From Auxenochlorella pyrenoidosa (lineage: Eukaryota; Chlorophyta; Trebouxiophyceae; Chlorellales; Chlorellaceae): DNA of 35,738 bases. Numbering within the stretch: the first letter of the stretch is position 1; each line of letters begins with the position of its first letter. The stretch is from assembly GCA_001430745.1 (NCBI GenBank), contig KQ482017.1, positions 48,677-84,414 on the forward strand, written 5' to 3'. The position numbers were made by a program, and so were the translations under genes. The notes beneath the pieces were generated by a model. It did not search any database, had not been told where the DNA came from, and saw nothing but the letters and a program-made list of their open reading frames with translations. Positions 12,401-23,640 of this stretch are shown piece after piece.

Positions 12401-15400
12401 ATTCCCCAGGCTGCCTCTGCCCCAGGCCAGCCGGTGCTGGCAGCCAGAAGTACTCTGCAGGCATCAACTAGCGCTGCGCGCCTCTTGATTGTCCCTTTAT
12501 ATCTGCAGTGGGCGCCACCATGTGCACTATGACGATGGTGATAAGCGCAAGGAGCTGTTGGCCGCGGTGCGCTGGCGGCTGCTGGAGCCACGGCCTGCTG
12601 AGCCTGCAGGCGGGGAGGGCGCACAGCCGCGGCCTGAGCCAGGAGAGCAGGAACCAACAGGACCACTGCAGCCCCAACAGGACCAGCAGCAGGGGCAGCT
12701 TGAGGGGCACGCTGCAGTGCAGCTGGGCCGGCGGGGCAGGGCGGCCAGGGACCGAGCCAAGGCGCCACCGCTGCCGCTGCAGGATCATCAGCAGGAGGGG
12801 GCAGCTGCAGCTGTGCAGCCTGCCGAGCAGGCTGATGCTGTGGCGGCACAGGAGGCGGCCCTGCCGCCCGAGCGGCAGCGCCGCAGGCCAGCCCAGGGCG
12901 AGCCAGGGGCTGGGGCGGCGCCTGCTGAGCAGGTGCAGGCGGGGCCAGAGCAGGCGGGTCCGGCTGGCAGCGGCCAGCGGCAGCGCAAGCGGCCACGCTC
13001 CAAGGCGCAGCTTGTCGAGGGGCAGCAAGTAGAGGCTGCGGCAAATGCAGAGCCTGCAACAGAGGAGCAGCAGGCCGAGGCTCTGGAGGCCCTACAGGTG
13101 GTCGCCCCGCCGCCAGCTGGCGCAGAGTCGGACGCAGAGCATGCAGAGCAGGCGGGCGGCCCCGCCAAACGGGGCCGCCCCAAGCAGCAGCGGCAGCAAC
13201 GCCAGCAGGCGGCTCGCAAGGAGGTTACTGCAATCGAGGGCGCTGCCGAGCAGGCTCAGGCGGGGGCTGCCGTGAGCCGCGCGGCGCAGCAGCAGGCAAA
13301 GCCGCCACGTGAGCATGCTGAGCTGAAACGCCTGCGTGAGGCAGGTGTGGATGTGCAGCTGCATGGCGGCCGGAGCAGGCGCCGGGCGGCCCTGCTGGCA
13401 GCGGCTGACGTGCGCGCCGGCCTGCAGGCAGAGGCCTCTGATGGGTCGCCACCCGGCAAGCGAACTGCAGACGAGGCAGCAGCAGCGGGTTCGCCTGCCG
13501 AGTGGGTACCTGGCGCATTTGAGCTGGCCCTGGAAAGCCACCCAATGGAGCGGCAGCAGCGGCGGCGGCAGCAGGAGCAGCAGCCGTCTGCAGTAGCAGA
13601 CGCGCCAGCCAGCACTGTCGCGGCTGTGCCGTCGCTGCCACCCAGCGAGCAGGCAGCAGCTCCAGAGGCTGCTGCCCCGCAGCGAAGAGGGCAGCGGCGC
13701 GTGCGGCAGCGCCAGCAGGATGCCGGCGGAGCAGGTACCTCGGCTGCAGCAGCGGCGGCAGCGGCTGCAGCTGCGGTGGCGGGAGCGGCGCCACGTCCTG
13801 CCAGTCGGCAGCGCGCGCAGCGGCCTCAGCAGCAGGTCTTTGCCATCCAAGCTGCACCGGTGACGGCAGCAGCCCCTGAGGAGGAGGCGCTGGCCAGCTG
13901 CTACTGGTTTGACAGACCGGAGAAGTATCAGATGAAGCTCAGCAGGAAGGCGCGCGAGCAGCGGGCCGACTTTGAGGTGCGCCGAGGGACAGCCAGAGCG
14001 AGGCATCATTCTGGCAGCGCTTCGCATGCTTGGGCACCTGTTTGCACTGGGTTTCCCCCCTTGCATGCGCTGCACACCTACCTGCATGCCAGACATATGT
14101 CCTGCACCTGTTTGCTCACTGCCTCAGCGCGGGTTTCCACACCAGCGTCTTTTTGCCCTGCCCTTCTGCCCCAGGCACAAGGTCTGGAGCTCACGAGCTG
14201 CCACGACTGCCAAGAACCCACATTTCGCTACACGTGCCAGAGCGGCAGCGGTTGCGCCAAGACATACTGCCTCAAGTGAGACATGTCGACTGTCATCATA
14301 TAACTTCGTGCAATTTATGTGCGTTTGGCAAGGATAGATGCTGTGCAGGGCTTGCCATGCTGTTGCCAACCTGCTGCCCAACGCCTCTGCTTCAGGCTGC
14401 TCTGCCATCGCGCTCCCTGCTGGCTGCCTTGTATGCATGCAAACCCACCAATTTGAATTAATTATGGATTTGGCTGAATATTGTTTCAACTCCTGACCAG
14501 GTGCATCGAGCTGTACCGATACCTTCTGGACTTTGGGCCGCGGCACTCGGCGGCGCTGCGCCGCATGCGCGCCGACTTCTGCCGCGGCGTCTGCCCCTGC
14601 TGCCTGCGCGTGTGTGTCCGGTGCGCTTGGGGCGTGGGCGAGCGCTGCAGTTGTTGGGACGTGCAGGGGTGCTGGCACCAGCCGCACTGCACTTCTGGAT
14701 AACCAAACACGGTCACATGGAGCCGCCAGCACTGCCCTGTGTTGCGTATGCGGTGCTCCCTTGCCACATTGCCGGCTGCTCACTGGTCAAATGACGCTTC
14801 CTGCAGGAGCAAGTGCCGCTCAAAGCCGCTCGACAAGCTTGGCGGGCCGGCGCCTGTGCCCAACTTCAGGCAAGCCACGTGCCTGCTGCCAGGGGCTGCC
14901 TGCCTGTTCAGCAGTGCTTGGGCACGTTCGATGGCCTGAGAGTTTCTACCAGCAGCCTTGGCAGCGTTAGCTGCTTGCTCGCCGGGGGCATCGATTACGC
15001 TGTGTGCATCACGCACGCGTGCGCCGCTCCTGCCCCTGCAGCACCAGCCAGCAAGTCATGTTTGCCTGCCACCTGGCTGACCAGCTGCTGCCGGCTGTGG
15101 AGGGCATCATGCAGCTGCACCAGGAAGAGGTTGGTGTGCGGGAGGGCTGAGACCTTTCTGGCTGCAACAGGAGCAGGTGTCGGCATGTGGAAGGGAAGGT
15201 TGGCTACTGGCATGGGCTGGGTCGTGGTCATGCCCAGCCTGCACTGCGGCGTAACCCTGATGTGCTGAACTCGTGTGCCGCGCTTGACCCGTGCCTGTTT
15301 GGCGCCTTGCTTGCAGGCGCTGGCGGCGGGCGGTCGGCTGGAGGATGCCCAGCTGGCGGAGATTGGCTTCGAGGACGGCCAGCGCGCGCCGCAATCGGGT

Positions 15401-18400
15401 GAGCCCTCGCTTGCCTTGGTTGTTGGAAGCTGCGCTGCCGGACGAGTGCGCTCTTCGCAGCCCAACAGCAGGGTCAAGGTCAACCCCATGCCTGCTCACC
15501 CCCGCTTGTCCCTGGGTCGCGTGTCGTGCAGAGCGCGCGCTGTGCAACCGCTGCGCCACCTGCCTGGAGGACCTGCACTTCCACTGCCCCAGGGGCGACT
15601 GCGACGACCTGTGCCCCACCTGCACCAGGTCAGCACGCCGCGCCCGCTCCCCCCCCCACCCCCCACGCCCCCCACCCCCGCGACGCAAGCATGAGGGCGG
15701 GTTGCAGTAGGGCTGTGGCGCCGGACAGTCTCGAGCATCGCGCGCCTGCGGAGGCCCGTGTCAGGTGGTGCACAGCTGCGCTTGGAGGGCCGCATTTCCT
15801 AACGCAGAGGTAGGAACTCTCGCCTGCCAGCTGGTATGGGCGGTCCAAGGCGGCTTGACCGTGACACAAACGCACCCCTCCACGCATGCAGGGAGCTGCG
15901 GCAGTGCCGCCGCGGCGCGGCATCCACGGTGCACTGCCCCTCCTGCAGGTCTGCCATGGTGGCCATGCGCTTTGTGGATGGGGCAGAGCAGGCCATGCTG
16001 CTGCAGGCGCGGGCGAGGCTGGAACGGCTGCTCGGTGGCAGCCCCACTGCGGCAGCCGGGCCGGCCAGGGCCCGCATGCTGCGCATGCTGTGCATCGACG
16101 GGGAGGGTGCGCACCCGGTCGGCAGCGGCAAGGCGGTGGCGTGGGACTGGGTCGGGAGCTCTGACTGGCTGGCAGATTTGGACCAAATGGAGGCTGCCGA
16201 TGCACTCTCCCAGCCGCCGCCGCAACCAGCACTGCAGCAGCAGCAGCGGCAGCCACTGCCGGCACAGCCAGCACAGCAGCAGCGGCAGCAGCAGTCACCG
16301 CCGGCAGAGCAGCAGCAGCAGCGGCAGCAGCAGCAGCGGCAGCAGCAGTCACCGCCGGCAGAGCAGCAGCAGCAGCGGCAGCAGCAGCAGCGGTTAACGC
16401 TGGCGCATCTGCAGCGTTTACTATTGGCGCAGCAGCAGCAGCATTTCCAGCAGGTGCAGCAAGTGCTGGCAAACACGCAGGGATGGGCCAATGGCGCGCA
16501 CGATCCAGCCCTGCAGCAGCTGCTGCAGCAGCTGCAAGCAATGCAGAGGAAGCCTGTGTTGCACCAGCCAGGATTGCCAGCACCGGGTGTCCCGCCTGTG
16601 GGCACGCCCTTAGTGCCATCCCAGGTGCAGCAGCAGCAGTGGCAGGTGGATCAACCTGCAGCGCAGTGGCCGCACCAGTGGCAGGCGCAGCAGCAGCAGG
16701 GGCCGCAGCAGCTGTTGCACGCTGTGCCGCTGCAGCACCATGCTGATGCTTTGGCAGGGGGCTCGGACCAAGCTGTCGGCAGCCGCGGCAGGGGTAAGCG
16801 AGAGGTCAGGCCCTCAGCCAAGGCGCTGGCTGCACGGCAGAGCGAAGAGCCTGAGCTTGACGAACACGCGCCAGGCCAGCTGCAGGGTGCGCAGCGCTGG
16901 CAGCAGCTGCCGGCGCCGGTGCCAGCGGCAGCACCCGCCGCAGCTGCTGCAGGGCTGCCAGCGCCGCCAGAGGAGCTTCCTGGCGAGGCGCTGCAGGCGG
17001 TGAGAAGCCGCCACGCCTGGGGAGGGCCGCGCAGCGCCCGCCAGTGCGTGCAAGGGACCTACACCCCGCACAGACACGCGTCCTCCTGGCGCGCTCGCTG
17101 CCAACCTGTGGCTGGCCGGCGTCACCCAGGATCGCGCCATTGCACTTCCCACACGCCCCGCCACTCACTGGGCCTGTCTTTTGAATCCCACATGCCCAAT
17201 ATGCCCAACCGTTCACTCCGCCGCCCCTTCCCTGCAGCGCCAGTGGTGGTGGAAGTCAAAGGAGTTCCAGCTGCCCGAGGCGGAGGTCCGCAGGGCCTCT
17301 AGCCGCGGCACGCAGGCAAGCGCTGCGCAGGTTTCCTCCGCGACTGGACTGGAAAGTGATGCACACACGGGCTTGCATTCCAGTGCAGGAAACCTTTCCA
17401 AAACAAGAGTCTTGTTGTGGTTTGTGTTGTCAGCTAGCTCGGCAAGCCCTGGCCCGGTGTGCCGCCCCTGCACGCCGCAACTCTGTCCGCCACGATCTGC
17501 TGTCAGCAATGTCCTGGCTGGGGGGTTACTTGCGGCACCCACGCCTTGCTGTGCCCGCGCCCGCAGGACTTTATCTGGACGCCGCATGTGGAGCAGCTGC
17601 AGCCGGGGCACCCAGACTTCAGGCGCAGCGTCAAGTGAGCTTGGGGCGCTGCCCTTGGCTGGCGTGACCCCAGCAGGCCAACAAGGGCTGGGCGGGCCCT
17701 TGCCTCTGGTTGTTGCCCTGCTGCAAGGACGCCTAGTCACAACAGCGCGTGGCTAGAGTCGTCTGCCCAATGATTCAATCCGCAGCTGGATCATGCCTGT
17801 GCTGCCGCGCTCTGCTGCCATGGACATCCCACTGCGCAGCAGGCACCCGCGAGCTGTGTACTTCACTTGCCAAAATGCTGCACCCTTCTGCCCTGGCTGT
17901 GCTCCCCTGCCGCGCAGGATCTTCCAGCTGGTGTGGGGCCGCGGCGAGCCCATCATCGTGCGCGGCCTGTGTGGCGAGATGGGGTGGACGCCAGAGGGCA
18001 TGGGCCGCGTGTGCAAGGAGCTCAACAAGTGAGGGCTCNNNNNNNNNNNNNNNNNNNNNNNNNNNNNNNNNNNNNNNNNNNNNNNNNNNNNNNNNNNNNN
18101 NNNNNNNNNNNNNNNNNNNNNNNNNNNNNNNNNNNNNNNNNNNNNNNNNNNNNNNNNNNNNNNNNNNNNNNNNNNNNNNNNNNNNNNNNNNNNNNNNNNN
18201 NNNNNNNNNNNNNNNNNNNNNNNNNNNNNNNNNNNNNNNNNNNNNNNNNNNNNNNNNNNNNNNNNNNNNNNNNNNNNNNNNNNNNNNNNNNNNNNNNNNN
18301 NNNNNNNNNNNNNNNNNNNNNNNNNNNNNNNNNNNNNNNNNNNNNNNNNNNNNNNNNNNNNNNNNNNNNNNNNNNNNNNNNNNNNNNNNNNNNNNNNNNN

Positions 18401-21400
18401 NNNNNNNNNNNNNNNNNNNNNNNNNNNNNNNNNCTTCTCAGCGGTTCGCAGCGGCTGTTGCACCCCCTTGGGTGGGCGTGCTGGCAGACATTCAGGCGGC
18501 CCCTCCGCAGATCAGGGGTACCAAGGCGCGATTGAAGCGGCGGTAGCAGTTTGCGACAACCTCCGCGGTCTCCCTGCTTGATAATGCATGTTCATCTCCG
18601 CCCACGCTGGGTGTTCCGCCGCGGCATGCCCCCCACTCCAGCTCTGACCCGTGCTGCTGGCGTGCAGGTCCAAGCTGGAGGTGATTCACTGCTCCGACTA
18701 CTCAAGAACAGAGGAGTACACTGTGAGAGGGCCGGGCCGCCAAACACGGTGGCGCAGGCAGTGAGAGTGGGGCAGAACGAGGCAGTGAGAGTTGCATTGG
18801 TACAGCCGTGGCTTCTTTGGTGGCCAACTGGCGAGGGGTCAGGATCGCGTCCTGGGTGAGTTGTGTATGGCCATCTTGGGCCATGCCGGCTGGTCTGGGT
18901 GCCGAGCATTAACCGAGGATGTGCATGCTGCCTGTGCAGAGCAAGGACTTCTTTGAGAAGTACAAGCGGTGCTGCGGCGACATGGTGGACGAGACGGGCG
19001 GTGAGGCATTGCATTGCTTTTTTGCTGGCTGCTTGCAGCTTGTGCTCGGCACACCCTGGCTCTGGTGCAGCCTGCATTGCACTGCGTGCGGTCCACAAAA
19101 TCCACACTGCCGGCTTTCAATTCCGCTGCTGCATGACCTGACTTGCTGTCCCGTATCATAGCAAAGATCCGCCCGTCCCTGTGGCTCGGCCCCGCCAGCT
19201 GAGCGGCGCCGCAGCGGGCCCCCACCCCCGCTCTGCGCAGACCTGCTGCCCATGCTGCCCCCCCCACACCCCCACCCCCACCCCACCACCACCACCGCCC
19301 GCCCACCCACACACACACACCCTTGCGCAGAGCCGCTGCCCATGCTGAAGCTCAAGGACTTCCCGCCCCGTAACGACTTCCGCCGCGTCATGCGCCGCCA
19401 CTACGACGACTTTGTGGGCCTTCTCAACCAGTGAGACCCCCCGCTGGCGCCCCTGCTGATTGGCCCATGGTTTTTTTTTAATTGACATCAGTGTATTGGA
19501 CTCATTTATTCTGGCGTTCCTGGAATCCAGCTTCCGCCGGATCGTGCGGCAGCGTCGGCTCTCCGGGTCTCACAGGCGTTGCTTCTGCGCGCGCCCCGCA
19601 CTCGCGCCCACAGGTGCATGCCCGCCTACGTGCACCCCACCCACGGCCCCCTGAACCTGGCCACGCTGCTGCCCTGGTACACAAAGCGCCCCGACCTGGG
19701 GCCCAAGGGCTACATTGCATCTGGCAGGTGAGGGCTGATGCTGCTGCAGCAGAGAGAGGGCAAACGGTGCAGTGCGTTCTCATGCTGCTGCGCCTTCCTT
19801 CCTGCATGTGTGCACACCAGCTTGGCGGCAGTCCCTGCCAGAAACCTTGCGATGGACTGACGACGTGCACCAATGCCCGCTGGTGTGCCTGGCCTCTGGC
19901 GCAGGGAGCAGGAGACCGCCGGCGCCGAGGGTGACAGCGTGACCAAAATGCACGAGGACCTGTCGGGTGAGCTGAACTACCCCAAGCCTGGCTTGCAATG
20001 CCAGCGCCTCAGTAGAGTGGCTTGCAGCGCGCCTCAATCGAGTGGAGGTACAGCTGTAAGCGCTGTGCAATGCTTGCCTCAGCCAGGCACCTGCCATGGG
20101 GACCTGGTACTGTGCAATGCTTGCCTCAGCCAGGCACCTGCCATGGGGACCTGGTACTCAGGCTCCTGGGCTGCGTGGCCTGACCATCACCGACGCAGCC
20201 CCCCTGTGCCTCTCTGCCCCGCCTGCAGACGCCATCAACATCATGCTGCACGTGCAGCACCGCCCGGGCGCGCAGCCCGGCGCTCCCCGGCACGGGTACC
20301 AGACCACAGAGGGCATGCAGCCCTCCTATGGCGGCGCAGGTGGGCGCAGCGCGCTGCTCTGCCGCGCCTGCACCCGCACCTCGTCCTCCCTCTTGGGCAC
20401 CCCGCCGGCCTGCCTCTTGCATGCCATGCGTTGCGGCGCTGTTACTGCTTGAATATGCGGTGCCGGCCTTGAGGCAGCTGTTGGCTGCCACACACACACC
20501 CAACCACCACCATCACACACACACACACACACACACCCTGCAGGCGCTGTGTGGGACCTGGTGCGGCGGGAGGACCGGGCCAAGCTGCGGCAGTTTTTCC
20601 AGGACTATCTGGATGGTGAGTGCCGCCCTGCGTCCCCTCTGAAGATGTGCCATGAGGCTCCGCTGCCGCATTCAGCGGGTGTCGGACGTCTTGCACTCCC
20701 AAGATGGTTTGCTCTCAACCGCCCGGTGTTTGATCAGGGTCAGGATGCTTGTTGTGAGCATGGGAGCATGAATTGTTAAGAGCCCGTTCGGCTCTCCATC
20801 TGACTCGCCCAGCTGCTAATGGTAAACCCTGGCTGCACTTCATGTGCCAGCGAGGCAGCAGCGCTGTCAACTGTCGGTATCTCCACTCCGTGCACACACA
20901 CACCTGCACCCCTGCAGGCAAGCTGGACCACCACGGCTGCCCCAAGTTTGTGCACAGCGGCCAGGATGTGCGGGAGCGAGAGGTGCACGACGTCATGCAC
21001 GACCAGGTGGGTGGGCGACAGCTGGCATGACCTGACAACGTGAGGCGGCAGCAGCACGCGACCGCCTCCTGCGCACGGGCCGCCCGTCGCTCTGGGCACG
21101 CCCGACGCTGCGTGAGGCTCCACAAGCCGGGGCCGCTGCGTGCAGCATGCGCCTGGAGATGCTGTCTTACCGCCACCTTCACTGCCTTGACTCCCTCCGC
21201 CGCAGTGCTTCATGCTGACCAGCCGGCACCGGGAGCTGCTGCGGGAGCGGTACGGCGTGCACACCTGGCACGTGGAGCAGTACGACCATGAGGCCGTCTT
21301 CATCCCGGGCGGCTGCGCGCACCAGGTGCGGCCCCCCGGGGCGCAGCAACCCGGCACCCTGTTTTTGCATGAGTCGAGCGTCGTCCTGCTCGGCTGTGTG

Positions 21401-22360
21401 TAGCCCTGCTCGCTCCCCTACCCTCCTTCGGCCCTCAGACAGTCCCCGGGTTTTCTTTCCTGCTCCCCCGTCAGGTGCGCAACCTGCGCAGCTGCATCAA
21501 GGTCGCGCTCGACTTTGTGAGCCCCGACGCGCTGGTGGAGTGCTCGGGGCTGCGCGAGGAGTTCCGGTGAGGGACAGGAAGCCGAGGGCGAGCTGCCAGG
21601 ATTTGTGCTGCCGATAGGCGCACACCCGCTGCTCGTCCGCAATGGCCTCTATGCACTCTGGTTCGGGCCTGCAGAAATGTCGACACTGATGCGCCTGCCT
21701 GCTCGCTGCCATCCAATGCGAAATGCCGCGATTATGTGTGCCCCGCAGCCGCCTGGCCATGCAAGAGCTGGAGGCTTTCCAGCAGGAGGCCGGCCCGGGG
21801 GCGCGCGAGGCCGACGTGGCCAGCCGACACTTTGCCGACAAGCTTCAGGTCGGTTGCGGTGCAGGCGCCAGCAGCGCAGGTAACAGCTGCTGCATGTCGC
21901 TGCACCGCAGCACAGCTGCACAGGCTGCTGGATGTCGCTGCACCGCACCACAGCTGCACAGGGTGCTGCATGGCACCCTGCCCGGGCCTGCCCCACCGCA
22001 TCAGCAGGCCCTTTGAACCTTCCCTTCCTGCCTGCCTGCCTGCCTGCCCTCGTCTTGCCCTCCCAGGTGGGCAACATGGTCCTGTTTGGCTGGCTGCGAG
22101 CCATGGAGCTGCTGGAGAAGGTGGTGGCGGGGGAGAGGGAGGCGCTGCCGCCGCTGCCGCCAGAGCCAGAGGAGCCGCGGGAGGATCCGGACGACGCAGG
22201 GACGGCACAGCAGGCACAGCAGCAGCAGCCGCAGGAACAGCAGCAGGCAGGGGGGAGCAGCGGCGGCGCGGCGCTGGTGCCTCTGGCAGGCGCGGTGTGG
22301 GGAGCAGGGGAGCAGCAGGCGCTGGCGGCAAAGGTGGGGCGGAAGCGCGGCCGTGGCTGA
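9495..22360 (+). CDS. KDM3-type JmjC histone demethylase with B3-like, AT-hook, Tudor and 4CXXC zinc-finger domains
   Basis: Predicted nuclear Fe(II)/2-oxoglutarate H3K9 demethylase, 2196 residues, 29 exons: 9495-9506, 9694-9812, 9967-10886, 11027-11157, 11331-12054, 12277-12337, 12509-13976, 14175-14275, 14501-14620, 14807-14869, 15042-15129, 15317-15398, 15532-15628, 15892-16999, 17238-17285, 17567-17634, 17918-18028, 18668-18722, 18940-19000, 19331-19430, 19614-19727, 19905-19966, 20229-20339, 20544-20615, 20918-21006, 21206-21325, 21475-21566, 21749-21848, 22067-22360. Phases close throughout. Domains: B3-like about 330-425 ([27 protein letters not shown]); Tudor about 631-690 ([25 protein letters not shown]); AT-hook 876-881 (KRGRPK); Cys-rich 4CXXC-type finger about 1154-1350 ([32 protein letters not shown]); polyQ about 1443-1495; JmjC about 1715-2065, with [21 protein letters not shown], iron ligands H1900, D1902 (KMHEDLSDAIN) and H2034 (IPGGCAHQ), all intact. 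The 12-base first exon is provisional. Intron 10 is GC-AG. Intron 17 holds the N gap; phase AA|G joins across it, so no coding loss is required. Confidence 0.88.
16283..16390 (+). repeat. 54-base coding minisatellite, two copies, in polyQ region of the JmjC gene
   Basis: Two consecutive 54-base units (16283-16336 and 16337-16390) encode an 18-residue Arg/Gln unit containing SPPAE. It lies inside a longer CAG-rich run that encodes the polyQ linker between the zinc finger and the JmjC domain. The period is exactly in frame, so copy-number change would not disrupt the protein. Confidence 0.85.
18039..18433. other. Assembly gap (395 N)
   Basis: Run of N between the end of exon 17 (18028, followed by a GTGAGG donor) and exon 18 (18668) of the JmjC gene. 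It falls wholly in an inferred intron. The flanking exons join in phase (AA plus G) and read [13 protein letters not shown], which matches the expected KDM3 order, so a hidden exon is not required but cannot be excluded. Confidence 0.98.
20064..20157 (+). repeat. Perfect 47-base tandem duplication in intron 22 of the JmjC gene
   Basis: Copies 20064-20110 and 20111-20157 are identical and directly adjacent. Both lie between exon 22 (ends 19966) and exon 23 (starts 20229), so they do not affect the protein. Perfect identity suggests a recent duplication. Confidence 0.9.
20513..20536 (+). repeat. CA dinucleotide microsatellite in intron 23 of the JmjC gene
   Basis: A run of about 12 CA units forms part of the tract just upstream of the exon 24 acceptor (20543). 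A similar short C/CA-rich tract precedes exon 20 (about 19250-19322). Confidence 0.8.
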
Positions 22361-23030
22361 TCTTTGATTGCCTCTCCCGCTCCACCTGTAGTCGTGGTAT
22401 CTACTTTTAATGAATGTATCATACTCGCAAGCAGTTGGTTAGAAACTCGTGATCATCAACACGGGTGCTGCCTCCCTGGGCTGTGTAGGAGTGAGCAAGC
22501 TTGCACAGTGAACATGCGCGCTGCCAGGTTTGGAGGCAGGCTCGCCAGCATCGGCTGCATGCCAGTGACCTGCCGTGTCAATGGGGCTGGCAGCTTTGTA
22601 CACCATTGAGGGGAACTGGATGTGGGGCTGGCAGCTTTGTACACCATTGAGGGGAACTGGAAGTAATGCTCACTCACTGGTACCCACGTTTGCGCAGACA
22701 CCCAGCCAGACAGACAAATGTATAGCATTGCCGCTGCTGGCATCTGCCTGTGGCCAGCATGGCAGCTAGTCTACGCGATGCTGCCATTTAAACCCAATTG
22801 ACCTAATACCAAAGAACAATTGCTCGGTTTCAGGCTGAAAGCGGCTGCGCAACCAGTTCTGTGCAGCGGGAGGCTCAGACGCCCTGCGCCGGAGAGCCCA
22901 GCCGAGAGGATGAGGCCGGAGCGGGCCTCGCAGGGCATCAGGCGAGTCTGTGAGGCGGCAGAGCGACCAGGCCGGAAGCACCCGCGGGCCGCCACTTCCT
23001 TGAGCCACTCCTTGCACCCCGCCCGAGGAA
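22361..23030. other. Intergenic: JmjC 3' UTR and protease promoter
   Basis: About 670 bases without a supported gene. The region holds a 41-base-period tandem repeat (see 22582-22661). An open frame starting near 22911 has no recognisable product. The nearest TGTAA downstream of the JmjC stop codon is at 23042-23046, outside this stretch. Confidence 0.4.
22582..22661 (+). repeat. Tandem repeat, 41-base period, two copies
   Basis: A 39-base segment at 22582-22620 is repeated identically at 22623-22661, with a 2-base spacer. It lies 220 bases after the JmjC stop codon, probably in its 3' UTR. Confidence 0.9.
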
Positions 23031-23600
23031 ATGTTCTGTGCTGTAAATGCTGCACCTAGGCGGCCGCAGTGGATACTCCGCTTCCGGGGGCCCGTGCAAG
23101 CCCTGCTGCCCGCCAGCTCCCACAGTGTGCCGTCCCGCTGCCACCCCTGGGCAGGGTTCTGCTCCGCACACTGGTGGCTGTGCTAGTGCTGGCTGCTGCT
23201 CGGACAGACGGAAGAAGAGCGTCTCTGTGAGCGAGCTGGGATGCTACTGAGCCCTGACTGCTGCTGTGCATGACATCAAGCAGACCCGGCTGCTGAGCCC
23301 TGCCAGCTTCCTTCATGCCGAGCTCTCCCCGCAACCTTCGCAGGGACCTGGCCGGAACAGCAAAGGACAGCGGCGTACAGAGCGCCATCGTTGGGGGGAC
23401 GAGGGCACGCAAAGGCAGATACCCCTGGGTGGCCTCCCTGCGCGTCAACAACGGCTCGCTCGCACACTTTTGCGGCGGATCGCTGGTGGCGCCACAGATT
23501 GGTGAGGCACATGGGCGGTAGGTTCGTGGTGCTGCTCTGCGCAGCAAGCTTGGGTGCATGGTCCGCTTGCAACTGCCCAGCGCGCGAAGACAGCAGAAGC

Positions 23601-23640
<40 letters not shown>

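Noticed and set aside
14870..15041. Reading through the GC donor at 14870 in the JmjC gene
   Set aside because: The read-through frame loses the conserved order; splicing at GC joins NF to [18 protein letters not shown] in phase.
16233..16410. Regularly spaced repeats resembling a repeat array
   Set aside because: They are CAG codons in a coding exon with no spacers; not CRISPR.
15630..16619. 329-codon Ala/Cys-rich open frame on the minus strand
   Set aside because: It is the antisense of CAG-repeat coding sequence (CTG read as Ala/Cys/Leu runs), not a gene.
17775..17917. Possible extra exon encoding [10 protein letters not shown] before the [10 protein letters not shown] exon
   Set aside because: Joining exon 16 (ends AA) directly to 17918 (G) restores Lys and matches KDM3 order; the extra segment is not needed.
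9495..22360. Splitting this locus into a B3/Tudor gene and a separate JmjC gene
   Set aside because: Exon 7 runs in frame from the Tudor end to a donor that joins the zinc finger in phase; no stop, poly(A) signal or new start lies between.
23315..23501. ATG at 23315 as start of the protease
   Set aside because: It would give a leaderless extracellular-type protease; the upstream hydrophobic exon joins in exact phase and supplies a signal peptide. Kept as an alternative only.
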